From contig JAMXSV010000006.1 in the NCBI GenBank assembly GCA_027559495.1, positions 1 to 64,000 of the forward strand: a stretch of DNA of 64,000 bases. Direction: 5' to 3'. This DNA is from Aurifilum marmelostoma (Eukaryota; Ascomycota; Sordariomycetes; Diaporthales; Cryphonectriaceae). Of the stretch, positions 49,256 through 60,882 are shown piece after piece; the stretch's first letter is position 1; each line of letters begins with the position of its first letter. Both the position numbers and the translations under genes were made by a program. The notes under the pieces were generated by a model. The model ran no database searches. It worked only from the letters and a program-made list of their open reading frames with translations, and was not told where the DNA came from.

Positions 49256-51797
49256 ATGGACGACCAGGACCAATCAGCGCCAGCATCGTCCTCGTCGGCG
49301 AGGAAGAGGTTGCGAACCTCACACGCTGTGAGCAGAAGTTCCCCCTTGCCATTGGGCTCTGTTCTTCTTCTCCTGCTTCTTCTTCTTCTCCCTCCTGATC
49401 TGCCTTCTCCTCTAAATGTAGGGCTGACCATGTAGTCTGTAGTGCGATGTCTGCCGATCCCGCAAGATCAGGTTCATCCCTCACGCCTTTCTCATTCCTG
49501 ATGAGCAAATGAATCGTCCAGGCTGATTGGGCAAACCCCTCTCCTTTCTTAGATGCGATGGGCTGAGCCCATGTACCTCGTGCTCCACCTCCCAGACGGC
49601 ATGTACCTATGGGTCCGAAGCAAACTCGTGAGTAGTACGACGGGCAGACGAGACCAGGTCGAGGTGCTTCGTGCTAATGCAGAATTATCAGGAGGGGGAA
49701 GAGCGATCTGATACTCGAGGGTGTCCTCCGGGTAGAGAGGCTCCTTCAGCAGATGAATGCCAATGTGGTCAGCCGCCGCACACACCCTCGTCCACTACGT
49801 ACTTCCTTGACTTGAAACAGAACTGGAAATACTAAAGTCAGACTTAGGCCACATCTCCGTCGTCAGACCGTTTCTCATCTTTCCAGTCCTCTCAAGCCCC
49901 TCCGCTCTCTGCAAGTTCGCTCCCGGGTGAATCTCCCACGACAGAGACCCGATCCTTTCACGCAGATCAAAGACTGCGTAGCCCCGTCAGTGACTCGAAC
50001 CGTGTCACAACGACGGACTATACAAGGAACGGCCAGGGAAATCTGGAGAATGCTGTGATCGAGGCGATGCACACCTCGACCACAGAATCTGTCCTGCAGT
50101 GGCCGCACTTTGACGTCTTCCCCTCCCTGCGGAACGACTATGTGCCCATCTTCGAGCTGGAGCAGGCCCGGGCCCCGGTCAAGATGAGACCGACGTCCAT
50201 CATGTACCCACTCGTCTCAGAAGACGAGATCGATTCCACCCTCGAGGCCTTCCAGGACAATGTCAACTTTTGGTATCCAACCATGTCCCGGCAACAAGTG
50301 GACAGGGTCCGTCTGGCAGCCAAGTGTTTCAACGCGGGTGTGTCCGAGGACTGCACCGTCGAGAGCTGTCTGGCGCACCTGACCATGGCCCTCGGCTGTG
50401 CCAGCCAGACCGTAGCCGGGCTCGCACGGCAGACTACACTCCCAGACGACCAGCTGAAGAGACGGGCCGAGCAAAGAGACATGGGCGATCTCTACTTTGA
50501 TCATGCGCTCAAGAGGCTGCATGTTGCACAGATGGACGTGGGCTCGGAGGCTACGCAATGTTTATTCTTCACAGCGTGAGAATTATATCCATACCCCAAC
50601 TTCCCTTGAATCATCTATCTCGGCCCTACAAGCAAACAAGCAGCAGTCCGCTTACCTTCTTCTCTGTCAGGTTGTACTTTGCCTTCCTGCGCCGCCCACT
50701 ACAGGCTTGGGAGTTTATCAATGCCGCCTCTGCCAAATGTCTCCTTCTTTTGTCTTACCGACCTGCAGATGAGACGTCTGAAGATCAAGAGCGGATAAGA
50801 AGGATATTCTGGTCATGTTATATCCTGGAAAGGTTAGTACTTCTGCCGTATGTTGTTCTTCTCAATACCTCCAGACTGACACTACCCCGAATTCAGCGAC
50901 TACTTGGCCGAACTTTCCGCCCTGCCCCCCTCTGGCATCGCCCCCATCGAGTCCTCTATTCCTCTCCCTGGTGTCCTACCCTACGCGACGCATCCGAATC
51001 CGCTCCAGGAAGAACACTCGTCCCTATACCTTCTCGCCTGCATCTCCATGCGCCGGCTGCTCAACCGCGTCCACAACCTCCTCTACGCCCGCAACGCTAC
51101 TCTCGACCGCCGCCGCTTCCCACCCATCGTCGCCGAGCTCGACCATCAGCTCGACGAGTGGCGCGACGTGCTGCCTTCCGCGTTCGGCTTCACAGTCGAC
51201 ACCGCTGACGTGGAGACCGAGGCCGGGGCGTTCCTGCGCCAGCGGTACCTGACGTGCCGGAGTGTCATCTACCGGCCGTATTTGATGTGGGTGCTGAGTG
51301 GCGGCGGCGGCGTGGGGAATGAGCCGAGCGTGGGAGAGGTTGAGGGGTGCCGGCTGTGTCTGCAGGCTTGCCTGCTACATGTTTTAAACTTGAGAGGGTT
51401 TGCGCATACAGTCTTGGTGGATACGTGGATCTGTTCGCTATCGTGAGTCTCGACCAGTTTCCTCGTTCTCGGCCCCATGTGTGCCGTCATTGTTCTCTTG
51501 CCCAGAGTGTGGTCTTCTAACACCAAACATTGATTCCTCTACAGCATGGCCGGCGCAATGCTCGTCCTCCTAGCCGCCTCCAGGATCCCCTCCGTGCGCA
51601 GCGTCATCTCGCCCTCCCTCCCCATCGCCGGCGCCCACCTCAGCGAGCTGCTCAGAGGCTGGCAGCGCGTGCTGGGAGACCCGAGCTCGCCGAGCGTGGA
51701 CCAGGCTGTCCGGATCATTGGGGAGGCGGACGGATTTATCAAGCAGGTTTTTGCGGCGGGAGATATACTTGCTTTGTGTGGGAGGGGAAGCGGGTGA
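49256..51797 (+). CDS. Zn2Cys6 transcription factor with fungal-specific TF domain
   Basis: Eight exons: 49256-49327, 49443-49471, 49553-49627, 49692-49764, 49887-50575, 50671-50832, 50897-51442, 51545-51797 (1899 nt, 632 aa). The splices assemble an exact CX2CX6CX5CX2CX6C cluster, residues 25-51 (CDVCRSRKIRC...C), preceded by the basic ARKRLRTSHA and followed by a linker/coil (KSDLILEGVLRVERLLQQ, about 60-80). The middle homology region follows, with RIRRIFWSCYILESDYLAEL typical of fungal_trans proteins. A nuclear DNA-binding regulator; the target is unknown. The cluster itself is split by introns 1 and 2, the second with an unusual donor GTTCAT. The exon 4 donor (GTGGTC after 49764) is my least certain choice; frame allows it, but a different linker is possible. 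A link to the nearby lactose genes is only conceivable. Confidence 0.83.
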
Positions 51798-52030
51798 ATT
51801 CATGAAAGCCGCTGTAGGCACTCATTGGGTCATTTTCTAATGCCTGACCATGGAGGGGCGAACTGGAGCATCGTGTCGGGGATCGCATGCCGCAAAAGAT
51901 GAGGCTCGCTGCATTTCTGCGGGCGATAACTATTATTAGATTATATTATGTATATAAGTAGCGGGCATCTATAACAAGACCGCCACACATTAATACCCCA
52001 TCTCCTTCTCATATACTCAATCGATCATGA

Positions 52031-52960
52031 TTACACAGCCAACATGAAGCCCAAGCCCAACATCAAAGGTCCCAACATGAAGCCAGACACATGCACGACA
52101 GAAGAGGCGCCGGCCGTCGTCACCTGGCTACTGGCCCCAGTTCCATTACTTCCACCGGCACCCGCCTTGATCTGGTCCGCAATGAAGTTGACTGCAGAGG
52201 TGCCGTTGTCCTGAACATAGCTGAGGTGGACTTCTATGCTGCTGCCAGAGTCGCAGAAGGTGTCGTTCGCGTTACAATACGAGACCATCCTGTCGGCGAC
52301 TGCGGCGCAGCCAGCTGGTACCTCGCGTGGGAAGACCTGAGAGGGTTGTCAATCTGTTTAGTCATCTAACAATATGTAGACGACGGGGCCAGAGACAGGG
52401 AGTGGAGTGAAGATCAAAAAGAAAAAGGACTCACCCCATCCTTGGTGGACGTCCCCTGCAGAAAGGTCTCATTCATAGACTTTGACGGATCCCCCATCAA
52501 CACCGCAGCCGTGACCTTCCCCGAGATATTTGCCGCCAGAGCCTGCGTCGTGCTGTTGAAGAACGGCCCGTCCGTTCGCCCGCACAGCACATCCGCCGTG
52601 ACCTGCGCGCCCTGCGAGTACCCCATCAGCACCATCTTGCTGTCCGGGCACCGGGCGGCGTAGTCCGTCACCAGCTGCGCCATGGCCGCCACGCCCGCGT
52701 CCTCGGAGGACTGGTAGTCTTCGAGGGTCGCGGGGTAGACGACGGGCACGATCTCGGAGCCGGGGAACTGCTGCTGGATCTGGGTGGCCACCTCGCCTAT
52801 GATTCCTGTCCCGGGGGGGCTCTAGGCTGGCCCTGGCTACTATCATGTGGACGGCATTGCCGGTTACGCAGGCTGTGTTGTTTGTGGTTGTGTTTTGGGC
52901 GGCTGTTGCTGCTGCGGCTATGAGGCCGGTGAGGAGGAGGTGAAGGGCGGTGGACTGCAT
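52031..52960 (-). pseudogene. CE5 cutinase/acetylxylan-esterase-like protein, GPI-anchored, frameshifted
   Basis: Exons 52960-52435 and 52336-52031, intron 98 bp (GTGAGT...CTCAG). The frame breaks at a run of seven G (52813-52819, C on the coding strand): read as six, ASLEPPG joins TGIIGEVATQ and the product is 276 aa. Features in that reading: signal peptide MQSTALHLLLTGLIAAAATA, nucleophile Ser115 in GYSQG, Asp200 in NDTFC, His212 in EVHLSYV, several N-glycosylation sequons, and a hydrophobic C-terminal tail (MLGPLMLGLGFMLAV) suggesting a GPI anchor. CE5 enzymes cut cutin or acetylated xylan esters outside the cell; which of the two cannot be said. It is either a young pseudogene or a base-count error in the sequence; all catalytic residues and splice sites are otherwise intact. 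Confidence 0.82.
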
Positions 52961-55900
52961 TGTGAGATGTTGAGTAGTTCAGTGCTAGGTAGTGAGTCTA
53001 GCAAACAGTACATATTGGAGATCTCAAAGAGTAGGAATTAAGAGAATCAAGTATACAAGTGGGAAGATGGACTTTTATTATGGCTCGCGGATGATATTGG
53101 ACATATCCTGGAAAAAACGGTGACGGGTAGAGCAAGCCCGGGGGTTTCCAGGCAAGGATATATGACACAAACATTGGCCTCACAATCGCCTGAAGTCATG
53201 TACCAGAAAAATTCCAGTGACTCCCAGAACGAAAGCGTCCACGGGTACAATTTCCAGATCCAACTTTTCCTTTTAGTGCCCGCTAGCCCTGGGGTACACT
53301 AATTTCTGGTGTAAAATGCGACTCGTCGACGACCTCTGGAAGGGAGGGATCACAGATTATTTACCTAGTCACCCGACATCATGGCCTCGGATCCCCTCTG
53401 ACCCTCTTGGGAGATAGCATGCTAGGTGGTTCGGTCGCAGAGGTGGATGCATTGGGCGATAGTAACAAGAGCGACCGCGGGGAAGACGGTAAAACACTAT
53501 TTGAGTTCAAGAATATTGGGTTCAGTAAAGAAAACAACCAATGACATTACACTGGAGCAGCAAGGTAAGGAGCACTACGACTAGGACAAGGGCATAATTA
53601 CCGAACAGGGAAAGTTTGCGAGGTGGGATGGGCCTCCTACGGCTTCGAGTCCACTACAGCGACTTAGTGGTCATCTGGGAGATGCGACTGGCCGACCTAC
53701 GTTTCAGGTCTTGGGCCTTTGTGCCACTGGCCGGTTTCCTGGACTGATTCTGCATCACATCTCGATTCTGCACAGATATTGATCGATCTTCTATAAATTG
53801 GTGTACCAATGAAATGACTTCCACTACGAAACCAATTGCGATGGATCAAGTATTACTTTATCAGTCCAGAGGGTAGATAATAAATAATTGATCTGGCTTA
53901 CCGTGGGCAGCAAGCTGATATAGACCAAATATGAGACCAATTCGACCCTGGTAAGAGCCAAAATTTTGTATCGTCCATCTTTCCCCATAATTACCATTGA
54001 CAGCAGTGCTCCAGACGGGCAGGGCGCACTTTGGTAAGGCCAATGTTGTACACTTGAGCTATCAACTACAAATGAAAAGAGAAGAAGAAAGAAAGGTGCA
54101 GTGTCTGGTATGGGGGAAAAAAAAAAAAAATGCTGGAGCTGTAGATTTGACCATGCCTATTCAAGGGTTCCGTTTGTGATACTTCTTACACAATTTTGAC
54201 AACTTTCCTGTAAACACATGCCTGACATCTTCTTCCACTAAAACGAAAGTGAAGGCTTGAGAATATTTCTATTTGTCCTGCTTCGACGATTTGGCGACAT
54301 GGAGCCTGGATAGCCTTATTTCCTGAAGCAATATGTAATTTTGTATTGGCAATAATTACACTATAGACCTCAGGCACACCTTGCTTGCCCGGCTAAACCG
54401 TGAGCAAGTTCGAGACCAGGAGAAGCAGGAATGAAAGCACCGTCTCATAATATCACAACAGGGTGTTCCCGGGCAGTCAAGACTTTTCTTGCCCTCTTCA
54501 TGCGAGGAAGCAACTGGCGCTGCCGCCTTCCAGGTCCTGTTCCTTGCTACTCACTGTCTCATTGTCACCAAACTGAAGCTCTCCTTCATTCTCGACCACC
54601 CCAGCCTCACCACCGCAGACACGTGCCCTCATCTGGTGCAGCAGAGCCAGCTCAATGGCAGCTATATGGCGCAGTCTCCTCTGGATCCGCCCGTTCTCCA
54701 TCCATGCATCTGGTGCCGCCTGCAAAATTGCGATTTCCCAGCTCAGTTGGTCACGGGTCTGCGCAAGCAGTTGCGGGTGGACCTTGGAAAATCGATTGTA
54801 AAGCAGCAAATCACTTCTCGGAGAAGGTAGGCTCTGCATGCAGGAGAAATCGCAGGTGCTTCCAGGGAAAGGTGCACCGCCTTGATGCACAGTTGGCTGC
54901 TTGGGGAACAGAGGACGTGTGCAATTGGTCTCAGGCGTACCCGTTGTCCTCTGGATGTGCTGGTGGTCTATAGAGTAATTACACAGGTGTAATGAGCATG
55001 TTGTTCGCAGAGGACAGACATTGTTTCAAGGACCATATGTTGACGAGTCGACCGAGCTACATGCATGTATTTCGAGGACGTTGAACTCACCGAAGTTAGG
55101 CATAGACGTTGGATGAACGAATCGCGTAGGAGTAGGTGTTGTAGCGATTTCTACCTGCGCGCGACCACGAGGAGGGGTATGGTCCGACATCGTTTGCGTC
55201 TGGGGGCTGGTTCTGGCAGGTTCAGCGCGCTGTTCGGGGGCTCAAGCGTCACAGATGCCACTTTGATCTATCATGTTTTCGTCGAGAGGAAAACTATGCT
55301 GTAGTGATTTTTGTGATGACGAGACGAGTGGTAGGCTCAGGTTCTGTATTTGATCAAATAGTCATCTGGGTTCGAGAATGATGAGCTATCAGATGCTCCT
55401 TGTGCCAGCTTTGGATAGTAATGTAGAACAGCAGTTCAGATCTTAGGAAATTATTCCTCAAGGAATAGACATCAACTTTTGTTTTGTTTTACCACCTTAC
55501 TCAAAAGATCCTTATTTGGCTATTTTTGTTGTCAATCATCCAGTGGAAGTTTCCATTTTGACGAGCATGCCAACAAAGAAGACCCTACAAAACTTTTCCA
55601 ACCACTACGACCTTTTTGTAGACTTTCAGAATGCTGAATGAGTAGCTTGCACTTTTGAGAATACTATTGGGCATGTGAAGCTTTCATAAAGAGATGCTTA
55701 GTGAACCATAAAAAGGGGGTCTTGTGTGCATTGGATTTAGCTGCCCAAGGTAGATCTTCCTACTATACATGCAAACTATCAATGGACATAAATTTGGTTT
55801 CAATTGCATTTCCATTGTTATTTCCAATATTCATCAGGATGTTCTCCATTCTCCAAAGGCTGCCCTGAAAGGGGGGCTGCCTAGCAACACCAGGACGCCC

Positions 55901-56382
55901 AAAGCTATGATGCTATATGGGGTTTAGGTCGTCCTCAGAGCAGCCAGAATTTATGCAGCACTGCCCATAATAATACAGCTGAGTCTGTGATTCTAGAGCA
56001 CTAGAGCCTCGTCCAGCTGACCAATTACAGTGGCACAAGTCTTGGATTTGGCAGCCTCTATGTTAGTCAAGAACGATCACTTCACAAGTATGAATGCCCA
56101 GCAGAATGCAGCTGCTCTTAGGCGCCTTGAGCAACCTGAGCACCAAGGCCTTGTGGTTGAGGGTTAGGGTTGAATCAGGGAAGTCAAGGCTTTCAGGGCG
56201 TTAGAGCCTAGTGTCATTTTGGTTCTGTGTTTTACTGTACCATTGACCAGCTCTTCTACATCAACCACCCAAGACTTAATAGCAGAAGCTCACGGCTTGC
56301 TTCCCGATCTTCAAGCATTTCGAACTACGCCTTACACCAGCAGTCTGCGCCCTTGATCACTCACCAACATCACACCTGCAAC
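52961..56382. other. Gene-poor intergenic stretch, 3.4 kb
   Basis: No recognisable gene. A minus-strand frame at 54498-55028 stays open for about 177 codons but lacks an ATG and matches nothing I know; the overlapping plus-strand frame 54431-54973 is no better. The right end (56230-56382) is the likely leader of the small mitochondrial gene. A single ggttagggtt at 56162-56171 is not a telomere. Confidence 0.5.
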
Positions 56383-56751
56383 ATGGCATCCAGACTCTCA
56401 TTCTGCGCCACGCCCACGCGTATCACCCTGGGCTCCCTCTCTCGCCGCGCAACTCTTCCAGCCCTCATCAGTGGTACGAGAGCATCCAGCAGCAGCTCTG
56501 GGCCTAAGAACGCAGGGAAGCCAGACGCTGCAGCGGAGCAGGCAAAGGCAGCAGCAAAGGCAGAAGCCAAGGCGGCGGCTGCGGAGCGGGCGCGGCAGGC
56601 CGAGGAGAAGTGGGTCGAGAAGCTCAAGGCTGAGCACGGCGCCGGGTGGAAAGCTGTTTTTGATGAGAGCCGGGCTAGGAAGGAGCGCAATGCGGCGGCT
56701 ATCCGGGAGGGACACCGGCAGGCGAAGCTGGCGAGGCAGCAGCAGTCTTGA
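56383..56751 (+). CDS. Small probable mitochondrial protein
   Basis: One exon, 122 aa. I chose the ATG at 56383 (ACAACATGGC, A at -3, G at +4) over the longer frame upstream, because the product then opens with an Arg/Ser-rich, acid-free presequence (MASRLSFCATPTRITLG, LSRRATL) typical of mitochondrial import. A short Ser/Gly linker is followed by a highly charged, Ala/Glu/Lys-rich helix (about 50-120: AKAAAKAEAKAAAAERARQ) likely to be one long alpha helix or coiled coil, with the sequence EKWVEKLKAEHGAGWKAVFD in its middle. I do not recognise the family. High GC and steady codon use argue that it is real. No intron is seen. Confidence 0.62.
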   Translation: MASRLSFCATPTRITLGSLSRRATLPALISGTRASSSSSGPKNAGKPDAAAEQAKAAAKAEAKAAAAERARQAEEKWVEKLKAEHGAGWKAVFDESRARKERNAAAIREGHRQAKLARQQQS

Positions 56752-57615
56752 GAGGCCCAAGAGACGCAAGCCAAAGAAGGAGGAGGAAACCGTCATACCG
56801 ACGAAGGAACATGCAATTGGTGCATGGGATGGCAGGATGAGGGCGACATCACCATCCACGGCGGGCTCAGGCGTCGACACACGCTGGAAGGGTGGAACAT
56901 GGGGCCGAGTTCACGCTCAAACATCGTGGATGGGGACGGAGGGGTGACGACGGCTTCGGCTTAACACCGAGACGACTTGGAATGAAGAAGAAGCATTCTC
57001 AAGGCATGCAGTGCAAAAAAGACCTGGTCCTCCGAGCTCATCTCTGCTATGCACGGCTCCTCGTAGCTACACAATATCTCGCTTGTCCACCTGAGACTTC
57101 CGTATCTGAATCCAAAATTGTACTTTGCAAAGGGGGTAGAAACCAATAGTACATCTTGGCAAATATCCAAACGGTTACGTGTCTACCGTAACCTACTTAT
57201 AGATAATAGACAAGTTGTCGCAGTGCCTGTGGGTAGCATTCCGATATGCAGCACTGAGTTCGCGTGTCACCGCAAAGACTGCTAGCTCACTTAGGGGCCA
57301 ATCGCGTCCCTTACAGGCGTCTTGGGGCTCTGTGTTTCAGCGTTTCGTGGTGGCTCGTTCGCTGGTGTCGGAATGCACACTCAGGGGTCCAAGCCCCACG
57401 TGTACCCCTGCCCATGAACCCCCTCGCCCCAAAGAATAACCCGCGCATGTGTTGCTTGGCTGCGAGCCAACGCCGCGCGCACTTCTGTCTTCATGTGAAG
57501 ACCTTGAGACAATTGGCGAACAATTCAGTGCTCTTACAACCCTTAACCACAGGACGAGAGCCATGATAGAGCTCGACTCTCGTGTCTGAAGCGAGGATTC
57601 TGTTGAGGGTGCAAT
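56752..57615. other. Intergenic, mitochondrial protein to ZIP transporter
   Basis: 0.86 kb with only short open frames on either strand. It should contain the 3' untranslated region of the small protein and the promoter of the transporter. Nothing specific recognised. Confidence 0.5.
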
Positions 57616-59173
57616 ATGGCGGATTCAAAATTTGACCAAGCTGCCCGAGGTACGCATCTTGTCCCTCCTTGATCTTCTGCAGTATGGTATTGCCGGCCCA
57701 CCACAGCTGCGACTTATACTGACTGTCATGTCTGCTGCAGATGTGACCCCCATGTCCGCGACAGATATCACCCTCTCGTCAATACCGATCGACCTTTTGC
57801 TCGAAGAGCTGGCGAAGCGCGACGATGGCGACACAAGGCCAGCCTGCGGTTCCGGCCAGCAGGGCGCCTACGACACTCCCCTCCACGTCTTCGCCTTGAT
57901 CCTGATCCTGGCATTAAGCACGTTAGGTAGGCCTGGCTCTTACCGAGATCTGTAGCCATGGGAAAGGACAATCCAAGACCACGAGCTAATTCGACCTCCT
58001 GCGCAGCCTGCGGCTTCCCTTTGATATCGAGCCAATCCCGAGGCCGTCGCCAGAACCGCATCGTCTTCTACTGCCAGCACTTTGGCACCGGCGTGCTCAT
58101 AGCCACCGCCTTTGTCCACCTCCTCCCGACCGCCTTCCTCGCTCTTACCGACCCATGCCTTCCATACTTTTTCAGCAAGGGTTACACGCCCCTACCTGGG
58201 TTGATAGCCATGGTCTCGGCGCTGGTGGTCGTGTCTTTAGAGTCGTACCTGACGACCAGAGGCGCGGGGCATTCACATACACATCATACGGAGTGGGAGG
58301 AGGAGGATAGAACCGAGGACGGGTTGGAGCTGTTACAGGGTCACGGTGGAGGAGGCCTGGCAGCCAGACGCGGCTCGAGGCCTGGGGACATCGCGCTGGG
58401 CGAAATGGGCTATTCCGAGGGGACGGGTTTGATGAGCGGCGTGTCGCCGCTGCCGGAATCCACACCAACGATCCCAAGCAACGGCAAGACGAGCAACGGA
58501 AGGCCGAATGAGCTCAGCAAGAGCTTTACAGATGAGGAGGATGACGATCGAGAATCGACGGACCTAGAGCTTCACCTAGACGAGCTTGCCACACAGCGCG
58601 ACCCGAGCGAGACAAGGGCCCCAGCGAGCCCAGCGACGCCCAAGACCCCAGGGATGCCGCACGTACCGACACCGGAAGAGCAGAAGCGCCTGATGCTGCA
58701 GTGTGTGCTCCTCGAGGCCGGCATCCTCTTCCACAGCGTCTTCATCGGCATGGCCATCTCCGTCGCGACAGGCCCGCCCTTTGTCGTCTTCCTCGTCGCC
58801 ATCGCCTTCCACCAGACCTTTGAGGGGCTCGCGCTGGGGTCCCGCATCGCGGCGCTGCACTTCCCCCAGGTCCTCGCCTCGACCGTGGCTCATGGTCCTC
58901 GCGTACGGCACGACCACGCCCATCGGCCAGGCCATTGGGCTAGTCGTGCACAAGTTCTACGACCCGCAGAGCCAGACTGGCTTGCTAATGGTGGGCGTCA
59001 TGAACGCCATCTCGAGCGGCCTGCTGCTCTTCGCGGGCCTGGTTCAGCTGCTGGCGGAGGATTTCCTGACGGAGAAGAGCTACAAGACGCTCAGGGGCAG
59101 GACGAGAGTGAATGCTTTCCTGGCAGTCGCGGGTGGTGCAACGCTGATGGCCTTCGTAGGAGCTTTTGCGTAG
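57616..59173 (+). pseudogene. ZIP-family zinc/iron transporter, frameshifted
   Basis: Exons 57616-57649, 57741-57926, 58007-59173; introns 91 and 80 bp. The second splice joins LILALSTL/ACGFPLISS, as in fungal ZIP proteins after the extracellular RPACGSG...YDTPLHV start. The frame breaks at a run of five C (58863-58867): read as four, LHFPRSSPRPWLMVLAYG is restored and the product is about 461 aa. Family marks: HLLPTAF in TM2, a His-rich loop (GHSHTHH) in a long cytosolic segment, HSVFIGMAI in TM4, HQTFEGLALGSR in TM5, GTTTPIGQAIG in TM6. It should import zinc or another divalent metal across a membrane. The first exon (MADSKFDQAAR) is a prediction; ATG 57728 is an alternative. A real inactivating shift and a sequencing error are both possible. 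Confidence 0.84.
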
Positions 59174-60766
59174 TAGAACCCGAACAATGGTGAACCTAGA
59201 GCCATATCTCGTTCAGCACCTTGTAATCTTCCCCCAAACTGCACTGCGTCGCTCATTTATTGGATTTGCTGTTTCCTCGACGAGTACAGCTGCTACATCT
59301 ACGCTAGAAGAGCCCTCTCATTGTGGCCACCCACCTGGCCGACAGTACAGAACATACTTACTAAGATGGCCACATGCATCCTTCGTACACAGTGGCACGG
59401 CTGCAGCTCTTACGCTACAGGCACTGGAACCACCTGGGTCATCACACAGCTTCTGCTGTTGAGCTCAGCCCGGGTTCTCGCTGTGCCAAGTGCCATAAGT
59501 GGTGTCATTGTCACATGTACAATATAGTCAAACGGAAACATAGTAGCGGTTTAGGCTAGTCACTTATTCTCGGCATTTGCTTTGAATAAGGCAAACGCAG
59601 TCATATATGCGTGAGGCAGACGAGGCTATGCTGCACGCGCTGACGGGCGTGACCACTCGGTTAAGAGGGGCCAGGTCCGTTTCTGCGGATAGACACCAGC
59701 GTAAGTAAGCCTTTCCGTGCTGAGCCTGTTCCTCCGTGGCTTCTACTTTCTGATTCATTCTACATTATCGTCACGATCCACCTCCCGGTATCAAGATCAA
59801 GACCAGGCGCACCACCAAGCAGAGTGGCATTCCTACGATCTGAGTTATGCTATAGAATTGCTTGGCCAACGTGCTTTACATGCCATTCTTCCTCTCCACA
59901 TTTCTATTTCTTCAGTCTTTGAATATTTTGACATTTCGCTGCTCATGACCTCTTCTGTAGAGTAAAAAAGGTACTGCATATTCCGATCCTTGGGAAAGAG
60001 ATATTCCAGTAGGGTTGGAACACTTGTTCGTCTAGATGGTGGCCGAATCCCTGTTCACACCAGTAGTACTTAGATCGAGAATGATTGAAAGAGTGGTCTA
60101 TAGAAAATGATGGCCCATGACCTCCAAATATTCAGCATCACAGAATTTAATGATAATATTGAACTGTTCAAGCCAAAAAAAAGCACCGACATATTAGCTG
60201 CTCCACCCGCAAGTGCAACTAGGAAGAAATTGTCCACACGACTAGCCGCTTCAGAAGTATCGAATGACAAAAGATCCTCAAATACCTACTTGGGAACACC
60301 CAATTTGGCAAGTTGTGTATTCATATCAGGCTGTAAAGCGGTTTTGCTGCTCAATGTTTATTTACACAGCATTTGGCCACGATCTCTCAATCAATCAGCT
60401 GACACTTTTGGAAAGCCACTACAGATCCATTCAGAACTCCTCCCTCTTGCGAAACGCCTCGCTCACTTCAGCTTCAACCAAGGCCAATTTAGCCTTTTCA
60501 ATAACAGGCATGTTTGTACCTGGTATGGTCCAGGCAGGCGGAGGTATAAATCGTTGGCGCTGGCCGGAAGATGCAAGTTCACGCACCAACACGACAAGGA
60601 GAGGGAAACCTGGATTCATCACAGGGGACAAGGAAAAAAAGGGAAAAGTCGAGGACAAATTCTATGCGTCGTCCCTGTTGAGTGTATGTAAAACGCAGTC
60701 CAAAATATCTAATGAGGGAAAAATGCAAGAAGTAACCTGCGACAAGCGAGACAAGGCAAAAAATCG
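59174..60766. other. Intergenic, ZIP transporter to tRNA
   Basis: 1.6 kb. The open frames at 60107-60691 (plus) and 60431-60658 (minus) overlap, resemble no known family and have ordinary composition for noncoding DNA. I annotate no gene here. Confidence 0.5.
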
Positions 60767-60882
60767 TGATCTGGTCCGGGCTCGAACCGGAGACCTTCAG
60801 TGTTCACATTGTAGGCCAGAACTCCTCGGAGTTGCTGACTAATTGTTAGACTGATGTGATAAACCAACTACACCACCGGACC
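60767..60882 (-). tRNA. tRNA-Val(AAC) with 41-nt intron
   Basis: Minus strand: exons 60882-60844 and 60802-60767. Acceptor GGTCCGG faces CCAGATC with one G-T wobble and one C-A mismatch; D arm GGTGTAGTTGG; anticodon stem TCAGT/ACTGA with loop CTAACAC (anticodon AAC); T arm TCCGG-TTCGAGC-CCGGA. The intron (60843-60803) sits after position 37, the canonical place for nuclear tRNA introns. The mature form is 75 nt, one base longer than usual in the D loop (GGTTTATC). The C-A mismatch could mean slightly reduced stability, but all arms form. Confidence 0.9.

Noticed and set aside
54498..55028. Open minus-strand frame of about 177 codons
   Set aside because: No ATG, no recognisable domain, overlapped by a plus-strand frame of equal length; recorded only in the intergenic entry.
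58863..58960. Short intron as explanation for the ZIP frame change
   Set aside because: No usable AG acceptor follows the only nearby GT without deleting conserved PWLMVLAYG; a one-base indel in the C run fits better.
60107..60691. 194-codon plus-strand frame and its frame-shifted partner 60264-60842
   Set aside because: The second runs into the tRNA gene, neither has family features, and composition is noncoding-like.
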